Assembly: GCF_023498005.1 (NCBI RefSeq)
Contig: NZ_CP097289.1
Coordinates: forward strand, 7,564,001 to 7,628,000
Length of the DNA stretch: 64,000 nucleotides
Direction of reading: 5' to 3'
From: Streptomyces durmitorensis
Lineage (GTDB): Bacteria > Actinomycetota > Actinomycetes > Streptomycetales > Streptomycetaceae
The translations under genes were made by a program, and so were the position numbers. The notes under the pieces are model-generated. The model did not search any database. It saw only the letters and a program-made list of their open reading frames with translations, and was not told the DNA's origin. This document shows positions 33,741 through 46,701 of the stretch, piece after piece; positions within the stretch are counted from its first letter, which is position 1; the number at the start of each line of letters is the position of its first letter.

Positions 33741-34688
33741 ATGGGTACGTCTTCTGGTTCCGCCGCCGCGTCCGGCACGCCGCCGGGGGCACCGCTCGCG
33801 CATCGCGTGCCGGACCTCGGGGCGCTCGAACTGCTGCTCGCTGTGGCACGGCTCGGCAGCCTGGGGCGGGCCGCGAAGGAGCTGGGCATCACGCAGCCCG
33901 CCGCGAGCAGCCGCATCCGGTCGATGGAGCGGCAGCTCGGGGTCGCGCTGGTCGACCGGTCGCCGCGCGGCTCGCAGCTCACCGACGCGGGGGCGCTCGT
34001 CACGGACTGGGCGCGGCGGATCGTGGAGGCGGCGGAGGCGTTCGACGCGGGCGCGCAGGCGCTGCGGGACCGGCGGGACTCGCGGCTGCGGGTCGCGGCG
34101 AGCATGACGATCGCCGAGTATCTGCTGCCGGGCTGGCTGATCGCCCTGCGGACGCAGCGGCCGGACACGGCGGTTTCGTTGACGGCCGGAAACTCGACCG
34201 CGGTCGCGGAGCGGCTTCTCGCGGGGGACGCGGACCTCGGCTTCGTCGAAGGGCTCGCGGTGCCGAACGGCCTGGACTCGGCGGTCATCGCCCACGACAG
34301 CCTGATCGTCGTCACGGCGCCCGGCCACCCCTGGGCGCGGCGCCGAAAGCCGCTGGCGGCAGAGGAGTTGGCGGCGACGCCGCTGATTCTCCGGGAGGAG
34401 GGTTCGGGTACGCGGCAGGTCCTCGACGCGGCCCTCGGCGGTCTGGCCCGCCCGCTGATCGAGCTGTCGTCCACCACCGCGGTGAAGGCGTCGGCGGTGA
34501 ACGGGGCGGGGCCCGCGGTGCTGAGCGAGCTGGCGGTGGGGGAGGAGCTGTCGGCCCGGCGCCTGGTGAACATCCCCCTGGAGGGGGTCCGGCTGCGCAG
34601 GGCCCTGCGGGCTGTGTGGCCGACGGGGCACCGTCCCACCGGTCCGGCGCGGGATCTGCTGTCGCTGACTCGGGCGGGGGCGGGTTAG
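33741..34688 (+). CDS. LysR-family transcriptional regulator
   Basis: A 315-residue LysR regulator: winged HTH with LGSLGRAAKELGITQPAASS, linker helix, and a two-lobed effector domain (LRVAASMTIAEYLLPGWL; FVEGLAVPNGLDSAVI; LILREEGSGTRQVLD). The pattern resembles CysB/CbbR-like LysR proteins. It most likely controls the divergent TDT transporter. The sequence between its stop and the converging hydrolase gene (34689-34888) holds no recognisable gene or strong hairpin. Confidence 0.9.
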   Translation: MGTSSGSAAASGTPPGAPLAHRVPDLGALELLLAVARLGSLGRAAKELGITQPAASSRIRSMERQLGVALVDRSPRGSQLTDAGALVTDWARRIVEAAEAFDAGAQALRDRRDSRLRVAASMTIAEYLLPGWLIALRTQRPDTAVSLTAGNSTAVAERLLAGDADLGFVEGLAVPNGLDSAVIAHDSLIVVTAPGHPWARRRKPLAAEELAATPLILREEGSGTRQVLDAALGGLARPLIELSSTTAVKASAVNGAGPAVLSELAVGEELSARRLVNIPLEGVRLRRALRAVWPTGHRPTGPARDLLSLTRAGAG

Positions 34689-34888
34689 TGGGGGTGGGTT
34701 TTCCCCTTTCCCCCTTTCCCGCGTTCGGTGGCCTCTCCCTCCTGCCCGCCTGATTACCCTGCGGGGCAGTCGGGTGGGTGGGAGGGAGAGGCCCTGCCGG
34801 AGGGGATGCCAGGGGGTGCGGGAGTCCGTGGGCGGTGCAGTACCCCTGGCCGGAGGGCGAAGCTTCGGGGCGCGGACATCGCTGAGGC

Positions 34889-35620
34889 TCAGGCGATCCC
34901 CCTGCCCGCCGAAGGCCCCGCCACGCGGACCAGCGCCGCCATGACCCGGAGATCCTCACCCATCTCCGGGTGCCACTGCACGCCGAGGACCCAGCTCCCG
35001 GACGGCCGTTCCACCGCCTCCACCGTGCCGTCCTCCGCGTACGCCGACACCACCAGGCCCCGGCCGAGGCGGTCCACCGCCTGGTGGTGGTAGGCGGGGA
35101 CGGAGCACGTGTCCGGCGCGATCGACTCGTACAGCGTGCCCGGCACCGGCTTCACCTCGTGCGCGCCGAAGACGCCCACCGCCTCCACGTGTCCCTCCAT
35201 GTGCTGCACCAGCGTGCCCCCCAGCGCCACGTTCAGGAGCTGCATGCCCCGGCAGATGCCGAGCAGCGGTGTCCCCGACGCCAACGCCGCCTCGATCAGC
35301 GCCAGTTCCCACGCGTCCCGCTCCGGCGCCGGAGGGCCTGTGCGCTCCTCACGCTCCGAGCCGTAACGGGCGGGATCGACATCGGGCCCACCCGCGATGA
35401 CCACGCCGTCGAGCCTGGCGACGACTTCATCGGCGTACGAAGGATCGTCCGGCGGAAGCATCGCGGCGATGCCGCCCGCCGCCTGCACGAGCCGCGGGTA
35501 GCCGACGGGCAGCAGCGCCGCGGGCAGCTCCCACACGCCCCAGCGCGCCTTCGCCTCCAGATACGTGCTGACACCGATCAACGGCCTGCCGGCGGTCTCG
35601 CTCACCCTCGTCTCCTTCAT
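34889..35620 (-). CDS. Class I glutamine amidotransferase-like gamma-glutamyl hydrolase (PuuD-like)
   Basis: A 243-residue hydrolase cleaving gamma-glutamyl amides. The nucleophile Cys is in GICRGMQLLNVALGG, the His/Glu pair in VQWHPEMGED, and GGPDVDPARYG is typical of the gamma-glutamyl-GABA hydrolase group. Start ATG 35620 with GAGGGAC just upstream, 11 bp after the permease stop, so the two are co-transcribed. In the proposed ethanolamine route it would free glutamate from gamma-glutamylglycine, the last step. The reaction is known for the family; the substrate here is inferred from context. Confidence 0.88.
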   Translation of the reverse strand: MKETRVSETAGRPLIGVSTYLEAKARWGVWELPAALLPVGYPRLVQAAGGIAAMLPPDDPSYADEVVARLDGVVIAGGPDVDPARYGSEREERTGPPAPERDAWELALIEAALASGTPLLGICRGMQLLNVALGGTLVQHMEGHVEAVGVFGAHEVKPVPGTLYESIAPDTCSVPAYHHQAVDRLGRGLVVSAYAEDGTVEAVERPSGSWVLGVQWHPEMGEDLRVMAALVRVAGPSAGRGIA

Positions 35621-35631
35621 GTCCCTCACGC

Positions 35632-37077
<1,446 letters not shown>

Positions 37078-37152
37078 GGCACGGCTCCTATGCGGCGGTG
37101 GCGCTGCGGCGGGGTGGCGGAACAACGGGGTGTCGGAACAATGGGGGCGACT

Positions 37153-37174
37153 CAATGGAACGGATCCATACCTT
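37153..37174. promoter_or_regulatory. Candidate repressor site, permease promoter
   Basis: CAATGG (37153-37158), nine bases, ATACCTT (37168-37174), lying 76-97 bp before the permease start. The two blocks and their spacing are identical to those at 38034-38055, and the nine inner bases differ, so chance duplication of a longer stretch is unlikely. Confidence 0.65.
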
Positions 37175-37243
37175 TGCCGTGCCGGGTACGAGAAATCAAG
37201 ACCCCTGCGTTACGCCGTGGTTAATCCCCCCGCGCCCCGCCCC

Positions 37244-38011
37244 TTATGTCAGGAAGCCCCGCAGCAAGGCGGCCGTACCGCCGCAGTGCTCGCGCATCAT
37301 CTCCCGTGCCCCGTCCGCGTCCCCGTCGAGCACCGCCTCGACGAGCGCGGTGTGCTGGCGCTGCGAATGCTCCAGGTTCCGTACCAAGAGAGGGATGCAG
37401 TCCAGGAGGTCATTCACGGTCGCGCGGACCGCCGCGTACTGCGCGGTGAGCGAGGGGGAGCCGCAGAGCTCGGCGAGGGTCAGGTGCAGCAGCGTGTCCT
37501 GGCGGCGGTACTCGGAGAGCGGCGCCTCGTGGGTCTGCGCGAGCGCCGTGCGCAGCCGCTCGCGCTGCTCGCCGCTCAGGCCGTGCGCCGCGCAGAGCCC
37601 GGCCGCGCCGACCTCCAGGACCTCGCGGAACCGCAGCGCGTCCTCGACGTCGACGTCCGCCACGCGCCGCCGCAGCTCGTCCTCGCCGGCCGCCTCGGGG
37701 CGCGGGCGCACGAACGTGCCGCCGTACCTGCCCCGCCGCGACTCGACGAGGCCCTGGTCCTGGAGCACCTTGAGGACCTCGCGCAGCGTCACCCGGCTGA
37801 TGCCGAGGCGGTCGGCCAACTCCCGCTCCGACGGCAGGCGTTCACCGCCGGGCACCAGGCCGAGGCGTACGACCTGGAGGATCTGCTCCAGGGCCTCCTC
37901 GAAGCCGTTGCCCGCCCGTACGGGACGAAGCACCGGCGTGAGCCGGTCGTCGGCGGTCGTGGCGGCCGCGTCACCTGTACCGGCAGCCGCGTCGGCATCC
38001 GTGTGCGACAT
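37244..38011 (-). CDS. FadR-type GntR regulator of the ethanolamine cluster (EpuRI-like)
   Basis: A 255-residue GntR/FadR regulator. Winged HTH RLPSERELADRLGISRVTLR with EVLKVLQDQGLVESRRGRYG, then an all-helical FCD ligand domain (DALRFREVLEVGAAGLCA, RQDTLLHLTLAELCG) with the usual metal-binding His pattern. The ATG 38011 follows AAGGGGG. Divergent from glnA4; in S. coelicolor the gene in this place represses glnA4. It probably controls glnA4, the permease and itself through the shared motif. Confidence 0.88.
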   Translation of the reverse strand: MSHTDADAAAGTGDAAATTADDRLTPVLRPVRAGNGFEEALEQILQVVRLGLVPGGERLPSERELADRLGISRVTLREVLKVLQDQGLVESRRGRYGGTFVRPRPEAAGEDELRRRVADVDVEDALRFREVLEVGAAGLCAAHGLSGEQRERLRTALAQTHEAPLSEYRRQDTLLHLTLAELCGSPSLTAQYAAVRATVNDLLDCIPLLVRNLEHSQRQHTALVEAVLDGDADGAREMMREHCGGTAALLRGFLT

Positions 38012-38033
38012 CTGGCCGTACCCCCTTCCCAAT

Positions 38034-38055
38034 CAATGGTTCTCGGCAATACCTT
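38034..38055. promoter_or_regulatory. Candidate repressor site between the regulator and glnA4
   Basis: CAATGG (38034-38039), nine bases, ATACCTT (38049-38055), 34-55 bp before the glnA4 start and 23 bp before the repressor start. Same motif and spacing as at 37153-37174. Confidence 0.7.
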
Positions 38056-38088
38056 ATGGCTCTCGGCTGACCCAAGGAGGATTTTCCC

Positions 38089-39459
38089 GTGGCAGACCGC
38101 ACACCCCCGCTCGGGATCGAGGAGCTGCGTGCTCTCGTCACGAGCGGCGAGATCGACACTGTCGTCCTGGCCTTCCCCGATATGCAAGGGCGGCTCCAGG
38201 GCAAGCGGTTCGCCGCCCCCTTCTTCCTCGACGACGTCCTGGAGAACGGCACGGAGGGCTGCAACTACCTCCTGGCCGTCGACGCGGAGATGAACACCGT
38301 CGAGGGATACGCGATGTCCTCCTGGGACCGCGGCTACGGCGACTTCGCCATGCGCCCCGACCTCAGCACCCTGCGCCGCGTCCCCTGGAACGAAGGCACC
38401 GCGATGCTCATCGCGGACCTCGCCTGGAACGACTCGTCGCCCGTCGTGGCCGCGCCCCGCCAGATCCTGCGCCGCCAGCTCGACCGGCTCGCCGAACTCG
38501 GCTTCACCGCCAATGTCGGCACGGAGCTGGAGTTCATCGTCTTCAAGGACACCTACGAGCAGGCCTGGGACTCCGGCTACAAGGCCCTGACCCCGGCGAA
38601 CCAGTACAACATCGACTACTCCGTGCTCGGCACGGGACGCATCGAGCCGCTCCTGCGCCGCATCCGCAACGACATGGCGGCCGCCGGGCTCGTCGTCGAG
38701 TCGGCCAAGGGCGAGTGCAACCCGGGCCAGCACGAGATCGTGTTCCGCTACGACGACGCCCTCGTCACCTGCGACCAGCACGCCATCTACAAGACCGGTG
38801 CCAAGGAGATCGCGTCCCATGAAGGTGTCTCCCTCACCTTCATGGCCAAGTACAACGAGCGCGAGGGCAACTCCTGTCACATCCACCTCTCGCTCGCGGA
38901 CGCCGACGGCAACAACGCCATGGCCGGTTCCTCGAGCGATCCCGGTGGCATGTCGCCCGTCATGCGGCACTTCCTCGCCGGGCAGCTCGCCGCGCTGAGG
39001 GAGTTCTCGCTGCTCTACGCGCCCAACATCAACTCCTACAAGCGGTTCCGGCCAGGATCGTTCGCCCCGACCGCCGCCGCCTGGGGCTACGACAACCGCA
39101 CCTGCGCCCTGCGCGTCGTGGGCCACGGCCGCTCGATGCGCTTCGAGAACCGTCTGCCGGGCGGCGACGTGAACCCGCACCTCGCGGTCGCCGGACTCGT
39201 GGCCGCCGGTCTGCACGGCATAGAGCAGAAGCTCGAACTGCCCGAGGAGTGCACGGGCAACGCCTACACCGGCGACTACGCGCACGTCCCCACCACCCTG
39301 CGCGAGGCCGCCGAGCTCTGGGAGAACAGCGCCATCGCCAAGGCCGCCTTCGGCGACGAGGTGGTCGCGCACTACAGCAACATGGCCCGGGTCGAACTGG
39401 ACGCCTTCGACTCCGCGGTGACCGACTGGGAGCTCCGCCGCTCCTTCGAACGCATGTGA
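38089..39459 (+). CDS. glnA4: Glutamine-synthetase-like gamma-glutamylethanolamide synthetase
   Basis: A 456-residue GS-like ligase that joins glutamate to a small amine using ATP. Family marks: ELEFIVFKDTYEQAW, ECNPGQHEIVFRY, NEREGNSCHIHLSL, NINSYKRFRPGSFAPT and RFENRLPGGDVNPHLA. In S. coelicolor the syntenic GlnA4 makes gamma-glutamylethanolamide, the first step of ethanolamine use, and is induced by ethanolamine. GTG start 38089 with AAGGAGG upstream. It heads an operon with the aldehyde dehydrogenase and SDR. Specific substrate here is inference by synteny. Confidence 0.92.
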   Translation: MADRTPPLGIEELRALVTSGEIDTVVLAFPDMQGRLQGKRFAAPFFLDDVLENGTEGCNYLLAVDAEMNTVEGYAMSSWDRGYGDFAMRPDLSTLRRVPWNEGTAMLIADLAWNDSSPVVAAPRQILRRQLDRLAELGFTANVGTELEFIVFKDTYEQAWDSGYKALTPANQYNIDYSVLGTGRIEPLLRRIRNDMAAAGLVVESAKGECNPGQHEIVFRYDDALVTCDQHAIYKTGAKEIASHEGVSLTFMAKYNEREGNSCHIHLSLADADGNNAMAGSSSDPGGMSPVMRHFLAGQLAALREFSLLYAPNINSYKRFRPGSFAPTAAAWGYDNRTCALRVVGHGRSMRFENRLPGGDVNPHLAVAGLVAAGLHGIEQKLELPEECTGNAYTGDYAHVPTTLREAAELWENSAIAKAAFGDEVVAHYSNMARVELDAFDSAVTDWELRRSFERM

Positions 39460-39466
39460 GGCCCCC

Positions 39467-40834
39467 TTGCCCGACGTACAGAACCTCGAAGTACTGAATC
39501 CGGCGACGGAGGAACTGGTCGCGACCGTCCCCGCCGCCACCGCGCAGGACGTCGACGCGGCTGTCGTACGCGCCGCCGCGGCGCAGGCGAAGTGGGCCGC
39601 CGTGGCCCCCGCCGACCGCGCCCGCCTGCTGCGCCGCTTCGCGGTCGCCGTCGACGAACACATCGAAGAACTCGCCCAGTTGGAGGTGCGCGAAGCCGGA
39701 CACGTCATCGGCAACGCGCGCTGGGAGGCGGGCAACGTCCGCGATCTCCTCGACTTCGCTGCCGGGGGAGTGGAACGGCTGAGTGGCCGTCAGATCCCGG
39801 TGCCCGGCGGCCTGAACGTCACGATCCTCGAACCCCTCGGGATCGTCGGCGTCATCGCACCCTGGAACTTCCCGATGCCGATCGCCGCCTGGGGCACCGC
39901 CCCGGCGCTCGCGGCAGGCAACGCGGTCATCCTGAAGCCCGCGGAGACGACCCCGCTCACCGCACTGCGCCTCGCCGAACTCGCCCTGGACGCGGGCCTC
40001 CCCGAGGGGCTCTTCCAGGTCCTGCCGGGCGCCGGAGACGTCGCGGGCAACGCCCTCGTCGAGCACCCCGGCGTCGCCAAGATCGTGTTCACCGGCTCCA
40101 CGCGCGTCGGCAAGCAGATCATGGCCAAGTGCGCCGACCGCGTGAAGCGCCTGACGCTCGAACTCGGCGGCAAGAGCCCGAACATCGTCTTCGCCGACGC
40201 GGACGTGGAGGCCGCCGCCCTCGCCACCCCCATGTCGTACCTCGACAACTCCGGCCAGGACTGCTGCGCCCGCACCCGCATCCTCGTCCAGCGCTCGGTG
40301 TACGACCGCTTCCTGGAGATCGTCGGACCGGCCGTCGAGTCCGTCGTCGTCGGCGACCCGGCCGACGAGAAGACCCAGATGGGCCCGCTGATCTCCAGGT
40401 CCCAGCTGGAGCGCGTGCGTTCGTACGTCCCCTCCGGCGCCGGAATCCACGGCACGGCCCCCGAGGGCCCCGGCTTCTGGTTCCCGCCGACGCTCCTCAC
40501 CGACGCCGAAGCCGCGTCGCCGGTGGCGACGGAGGAGGTCTTCGGCCCGGTCGCCGTCGTGCTGCCCTTCGAGGACGAGGCCGACGCGATCTGCCTCGCC
40601 AACGCGACCGAGTACGGCCTGTCGGGATCGATCTGGACGCGGGACGTCAGCAGGGCCCTGCGGGTCTCCCAGGCCGTCCAGGCCGGGAACCTGTCCGTCA
40701 ACTCGCACTCCAGCGTGCGCTATTGGACCCCGTTCGGGGGTTACAAGCAGTCCGGACTCGGTCGTGAGCTCGGCCCGGACGCGCTCGCCGCTTTCACGGA
40801 AACCAAGAACGTCTTCATCAGCACGGAGGCCTGA
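39467..40834 (+). CDS. NAD(P)-dependent aldehyde dehydrogenase
   Basis: A 455-residue ALDH. Catalytic Cys in SGQDCCARTR, general-base Glu in LTLELGGKSPN, the cofactor loop FTGSTRVGKQIM, and the EVFGPVAVVL end are all seen. The start is TTG 39467 (MPDVQNLEVLNPATEELV), with GTGAGG a few bases upstream and only 7 bp after the glnA4 stop. In the proposed route it would oxidise gamma-glutamyl-acetaldehyde to gamma-glutamylglycine. Confidence 0.92.
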   Translation: MPDVQNLEVLNPATEELVATVPAATAQDVDAAVVRAAAAQAKWAAVAPADRARLLRRFAVAVDEHIEELAQLEVREAGHVIGNARWEAGNVRDLLDFAAGGVERLSGRQIPVPGGLNVTILEPLGIVGVIAPWNFPMPIAAWGTAPALAAGNAVILKPAETTPLTALRLAELALDAGLPEGLFQVLPGAGDVAGNALVEHPGVAKIVFTGSTRVGKQIMAKCADRVKRLTLELGGKSPNIVFADADVEAAALATPMSYLDNSGQDCCARTRILVQRSVYDRFLEIVGPAVESVVVGDPADEKTQMGPLISRSQLERVRSYVPSGAGIHGTAPEGPGFWFPPTLLTDAEAASPVATEEVFGPVAVVLPFEDEADAICLANATEYGLSGSIWTRDVSRALRVSQAVQAGNLSVNSHSSVRYWTPFGGYKQSGLGRELGPDALAAFTETKNVFISTEA

Positions 40835-40839
40835 GCACC

Positions 40840-41622
40840 ATGACCGAAGCAATCATCTGCCGCCGCCTGGTCGGCCGCACCGCCGTCGTCACCGGCGCGG
40901 GCAGCGGCATCGGCCTCGCCACCGCGCGCCGCCTCGCCTCCGAGGGCGCGCACGTCGTCTGCGGCGACATCGACGAGACCGCGGGCAAGGCGGCGGCCGA
41001 CGAGGTCGGCGGCACCTTCGTCAAGGTCGACGTCACCGACGCCGAGCAGGTCGAGGCGCTCTTCAAGACCGCGTACGACACCTATGGCTCGGTCGACATC
41101 GCCTTCAACAACGCGGGCATCTCGCCGCCCGACGACGACTCCATCCTGGACACCGGCCTGGAGGCCTGGAAGCGCGTCCAGGAGGTCAACCTCACCTCCG
41201 TCTTCCTGTGCTGCAAGGCCGCCATCCCCTACATGCGGCGCCAGGGCAAGGGCTCGATCATCAACACCGCGTCGTTCGTGGCCAGGATGGGCGCCGCGAC
41301 CTCGCAGATCTCGTACACCGCGTCCAAGGGCGGCGTCCTCGCGATGTCCCGCGAGCTGGGCGTGCAGTTCGCCCGCGAGGGCATCCGCGTGAACGCGCTG
41401 TGCCCCGGCCCGGTCAACACCCCGCTCCTCCAGGAGCTCTTCGCCAAGGACCCCGAGCGGGCCGCCCGCCGCCTCGTCCACATCCCCGTGGGCCGCTTCG
41501 CCGAGGCCGACGAGCTCGCCGCCGCCGTGGCGTTCCTCGCCAGCGACGACTCCTCCTTCGTGAACGCCACCGACTTCCTCGTCGACGGCGGCATCGCGGG
41601 CGCGTACGTCACGCCCGTATAG
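40840..41622 (+). CDS. Short-chain dehydrogenase/reductase
   Basis: A 260-residue classical SDR. Cofactor motif TGAGSGIG, NNAG, catalytic Ser in INTASFVARM and YTASKGG (Tyr/Lys), and the PGPVNTP loop. It is 5 bp after the aldehyde dehydrogenase stop, hence in the same operon. It would fit as the alcohol dehydrogenase turning gamma-glutamylethanolamide into its aldehyde. A strong terminator follows. Confidence 0.9.
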   Translation: MTEAIICRRLVGRTAVVTGAGSGIGLATARRLASEGAHVVCGDIDETAGKAAADEVGGTFVKVDVTDAEQVEALFKTAYDTYGSVDIAFNNAGISPPDDDSILDTGLEAWKRVQEVNLTSVFLCCKAAIPYMRRQGKGSIINTASFVARMGAATSQISYTASKGGVLAMSRELGVQFAREGIRVNALCPGPVNTPLLQELFAKDPERAARRLVHIPVGRFAEADELAAAVAFLASDDSSFVNATDFLVDGGIAGAYVTPV

Positions 41623-41661
41623 CCGACCCTCCGTGTAGTTCACCCCGCAGCAATCCTCCCG

Positions 41662-41691
41662 ACAGCCGGGCGTCGCACGACGCCCGGCTGT
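41662..41691 (+). terminator. Terminator of the glnA4 operon
   Basis: Perfect 14-bp stem ACAGCCGGGCGTCG (41662-41675) and CGACGCCCGGCTGT (41678-41691). It closes the glnA4-ALDH-SDR operon and separates it from the phosphatase genes. Confidence 0.9.
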
Positions 41692-41716
41692 CCTGCGTAG
41701 ACACAGGAGTGTGTTC

Positions 41717-43018
<1,302 letters not shown>

Positions 43019-43045
43019 CCGTGCCCGGAGATTGATGTACGGTCC

Positions 43046-44347
<1,302 letters not shown>

Positions 44348-44384
44348 GTGTTCTGATCTTCGCGGCACGTCCTAGAGTGCCGGG

Positions 44385-45347
44385 ATGAGCATGTCGCCTC
44401 CTCCCGGCTGGTACACGGACCCGTCGGCCCCACCTGGACAGCACGTCGAGCGCTGGTGGGACGGGTCCGCGTGGACCGAGCACCGGCGTGCGCCCGCAGC
44501 CCCTCGAACGGGCCAGGCGCAGCCGGGGTTCGGCCCGCCGCAGGACCGGACCCAGGTCCAGCCGCTTCCCGGGGCCTCCGGAGGAAGCCGGGCCAAGGTG
44601 GTGGCCCTTGCCACCGCCGGGGTCGTCCTGGTCGCGTCGATCGTCACGGGCGTGGTGCTCCTGCGCGAGGACGGCGGCGACCCGCAGGCAGGACCGCCGG
44701 CCCCGACCACCTCGGAGCCGGCGGACACCCCCACGCCGACCTCGCCGACGCCCACCACGTCGGCTCCCGACCCCGACCCCTCCACCCTCGTCGACCAGCT
44801 CAACGGCATCATGATCCCGGTGCCCGCCGGCTGGGAGAAGGCCGACAGCACGGTCGGCGGCGATCCGACCGTCCGCACCCCTGACGTCTACGACTGCCCC
44901 GGCGAGGGCAGCCTCTGCCGCCACGGCACGGTGTACTCGCGCACGTCGACGGCGACGGACGAGCGCTCGCCCAAGGCACTGGCCCAGCGGGACATCAAGG
45001 ACGCGGCGGACCGGGCGTACGACGAGGACAAGGTCGGCATGGAGCCCTTCGGCGGCATCACGAGCCACGAGAAGGTCAAGGAGGGGACCGTCGCGGTCGC
45101 GGGCCGCTCCGGCTACCTCGTGCGCTGGCGCGTCCGCACGGACAAGGGGCCCGGCGGATACGTCCAGTCGCTCGCCTTCCCCTCCAGCCACGGGTCCGAG
45201 GCGCCGGTCATCGTCCGCTTCGCCATCGACGCCGGGGACGAGGCGCCGCCCCTCTCCGACATGGACAAGATCACCAAGGGGATCCGTCCGGTCGGTGCCG
45301 AGGGGACGAGTGGCGGCGTGGGCAGCAGCGTGGGCGCGACGCCCTGA
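44385..45347 (+). CDS. DUF2510 membrane-anchored protein
   Basis: A 320-residue protein with an N-terminal DUF2510 motif (PPPGWYTDPSAPPGQHVERW), a linker, one membrane helix (VVALATAGVVLVASIVTGVV), a long Pro/Thr spacer, and an extracellular domain with two cysteines (DVYDCPGEGSLCRHG) that probably pair. ATG 44385 or 44391 both possible. DUF2510 proteins of this shape are common in Streptomyces and lack known function. The opposite gene ends 13 bp away. Confidence 0.82.
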   Translation: MSMSPPPGWYTDPSAPPGQHVERWWDGSAWTEHRRAPAAPRTGQAQPGFGPPQDRTQVQPLPGASGGSRAKVVALATAGVVLVASIVTGVVLLREDGGDPQAGPPAPTTSEPADTPTPTSPTPTTSAPDPDPSTLVDQLNGIMIPVPAGWEKADSTVGGDPTVRTPDVYDCPGEGSLCRHGTVYSRTSTATDERSPKALAQRDIKDAADRAYDEDKVGMEPFGGITSHEKVKEGTVAVAGRSGYLVRWRVRTDKGPGGYVQSLAFPSSHGSEAPVIVRFAIDAGDEAPPLSDMDKITKGIRPVGAEGTSGGVGSSVGATP

Positions 45348-45360
45348 CGATCCCGCGCGC

Positions 45361-46563
45361 TCAGAGGAACGTGTGGCCCTCTCCCCGGTACGTCGGCACG
45401 GTGGCCGTCACGCGGTCGCCCTCGACGAGGTGCAGCGCGTCGAACCGCTCGCACATCTCCCCGGCCTTGGCGTGCCGGAACCACACCTTGTCGCCGATCA
45501 GCAGGTCGTCGGCGGGCGCGCCGAGCAGCGGGGTCTGCACCTCTCCCGCACCCTCCTGCGGGTCGTAGCGCAACCCCTCCGGGAGGTACGGCACAGGGGA
45601 GCGGTCGGGTCCCGCGGCGCCCGACGCGGGGTAGCCGCCGCCGAGCACGGTCACGGTGCCGACGCCGGGGCGGCGCACGACGGGCTGGGCGAAGAGCGCG
45701 GCCGGACGCCCGCTGAACGACGTGTAGTTGTCGAAGAGGCGCGGCACGTACAGGCCCGACCCGGCGGCGATCTCCGTCACGGCCCGCTCGGCCGCGGTGT
45801 GCTGCACGCTGCCGGTGCCGCCGCCGTTGACGAACTCCAGGTCCGGCGCGACCGCCCGCACCGCGCGGATGGTCTCGGCCCGCCGGGCGGCGAGCTCCTT
45901 GCGGGCCGCGGTCTGCATCAGCCGGATGGCACGGGAGCGCGCGGGATGCCCTGCGACCGCGTCACCGACCCCCGCCACATGCCCTTCGTACGCCATCACG
46001 CCCACGAGCCGGAACCCCGGCCGCCGGGTCACGGCGCGGGCGAGCGCGGCGACTTGGGCGGGGGAGTGCAGGGGCGAGCGCAGCGCCCCGATCCGCACCC
46101 GGCCTCCGAGGATCTTGTAGGCGGTGTCCAACTCCAGGCAGACCCGCACCTCTTCGCGCCCCTCGCCCCTGGCTTCCTCGATGAGCCGCAGCTGCGCCGG
46201 GTCGTCGATCATCACGGTCACCGAGGAGGCGAGCTTCGGGTCGGCGGCAAGCTCGGCGAAGGCGGCCCGGTCGGCCGAAGGGTAGGCGAGCAGGACATCG
46301 TCGAACCCGGACCGCGCGAGCCACAGGGACTCGGCGAGCGTGTAGGACATGATCCCGGCGAAGCCGTCGCGGGCCAGGACGCGTTCGAGCAGCGCCCGGC
46401 ACCGTACGGACTTGCTCGCGACCCGGATGGGCTTCCCGCCGGCCCGGCGCACGAGGTCGTCGGCATTGGCGTCGAACGCCTCCAGATCGACGATCGCGAC
46501 GGGGGCGTCGAGGTGCGCGGTGGCCCGGTCGTAGCGGGCCCTGTCTGCTGCACGGGCTGTCAT
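45361..46563 (-). CDS. PLP-dependent amino-acid deaminase/aldolase-like enzyme (alanine racemase fold)
   Basis: A 400-residue fold-type III PLP enzyme like D-threonine aldolase/D-serine deaminase. The PLP lysine is in IRVASKSVRC near residue 50, with VGVMAYEGHVAGVGD and FVNGGGTGSVQHTAAE as barrel motifs, and a C-terminal beta domain ending GDRVTATVPTYRGEGHTF. The substrate cannot be told. Divergent from the proline-rich gene across 138 bp. Confidence 0.87.
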   Translation of the reverse strand: MTARAADRARYDRATAHLDAPVAIVDLEAFDANADDLVRRAGGKPIRVASKSVRCRALLERVLARDGFAGIMSYTLAESLWLARSGFDDVLLAYPSADRAAFAELAADPKLASSVTVMIDDPAQLRLIEEARGEGREEVRVCLELDTAYKILGGRVRIGALRSPLHSPAQVAALARAVTRRPGFRLVGVMAYEGHVAGVGDAVAGHPARSRAIRLMQTAARKELAARRAETIRAVRAVAPDLEFVNGGGTGSVQHTAAERAVTEIAAGSGLYVPRLFDNYTSFSGRPAALFAQPVVRRPGVGTVTVLGGGYPASGAAGPDRSPVPYLPEGLRYDPQEGAGEVQTPLLGAPADDLLIGDKVWFRHAKAGEMCERFDALHLVEGDRVTATVPTYRGEGHTFL

Positions 46564-46701
46564 GGCCGAAGCCTGCCAGACGGGATTACCCGAGGGTAGG
46601 GGGATGATCCGGGCAGATCGCCCGGGGGCGCGGACTGGTTCCCTCGCGACCGGAATCTGCCCTTAGAGTTACGCGCAGAAGAGCGAGGAAACGGGGGGTG
46701 C

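Noticed and set aside
32436..34631. A 700-residue minus-strand reading frame through the LysR gene
   Set aside because: Only the part after 33670 encodes the TDT transporter; the rest is the antisense of the LysR gene.
34689..34888. Terminator between LysR and the gamma-glutamyl hydrolase genes
   Set aside because: Only runs of G and C and short pairings were found, no convincing stem.
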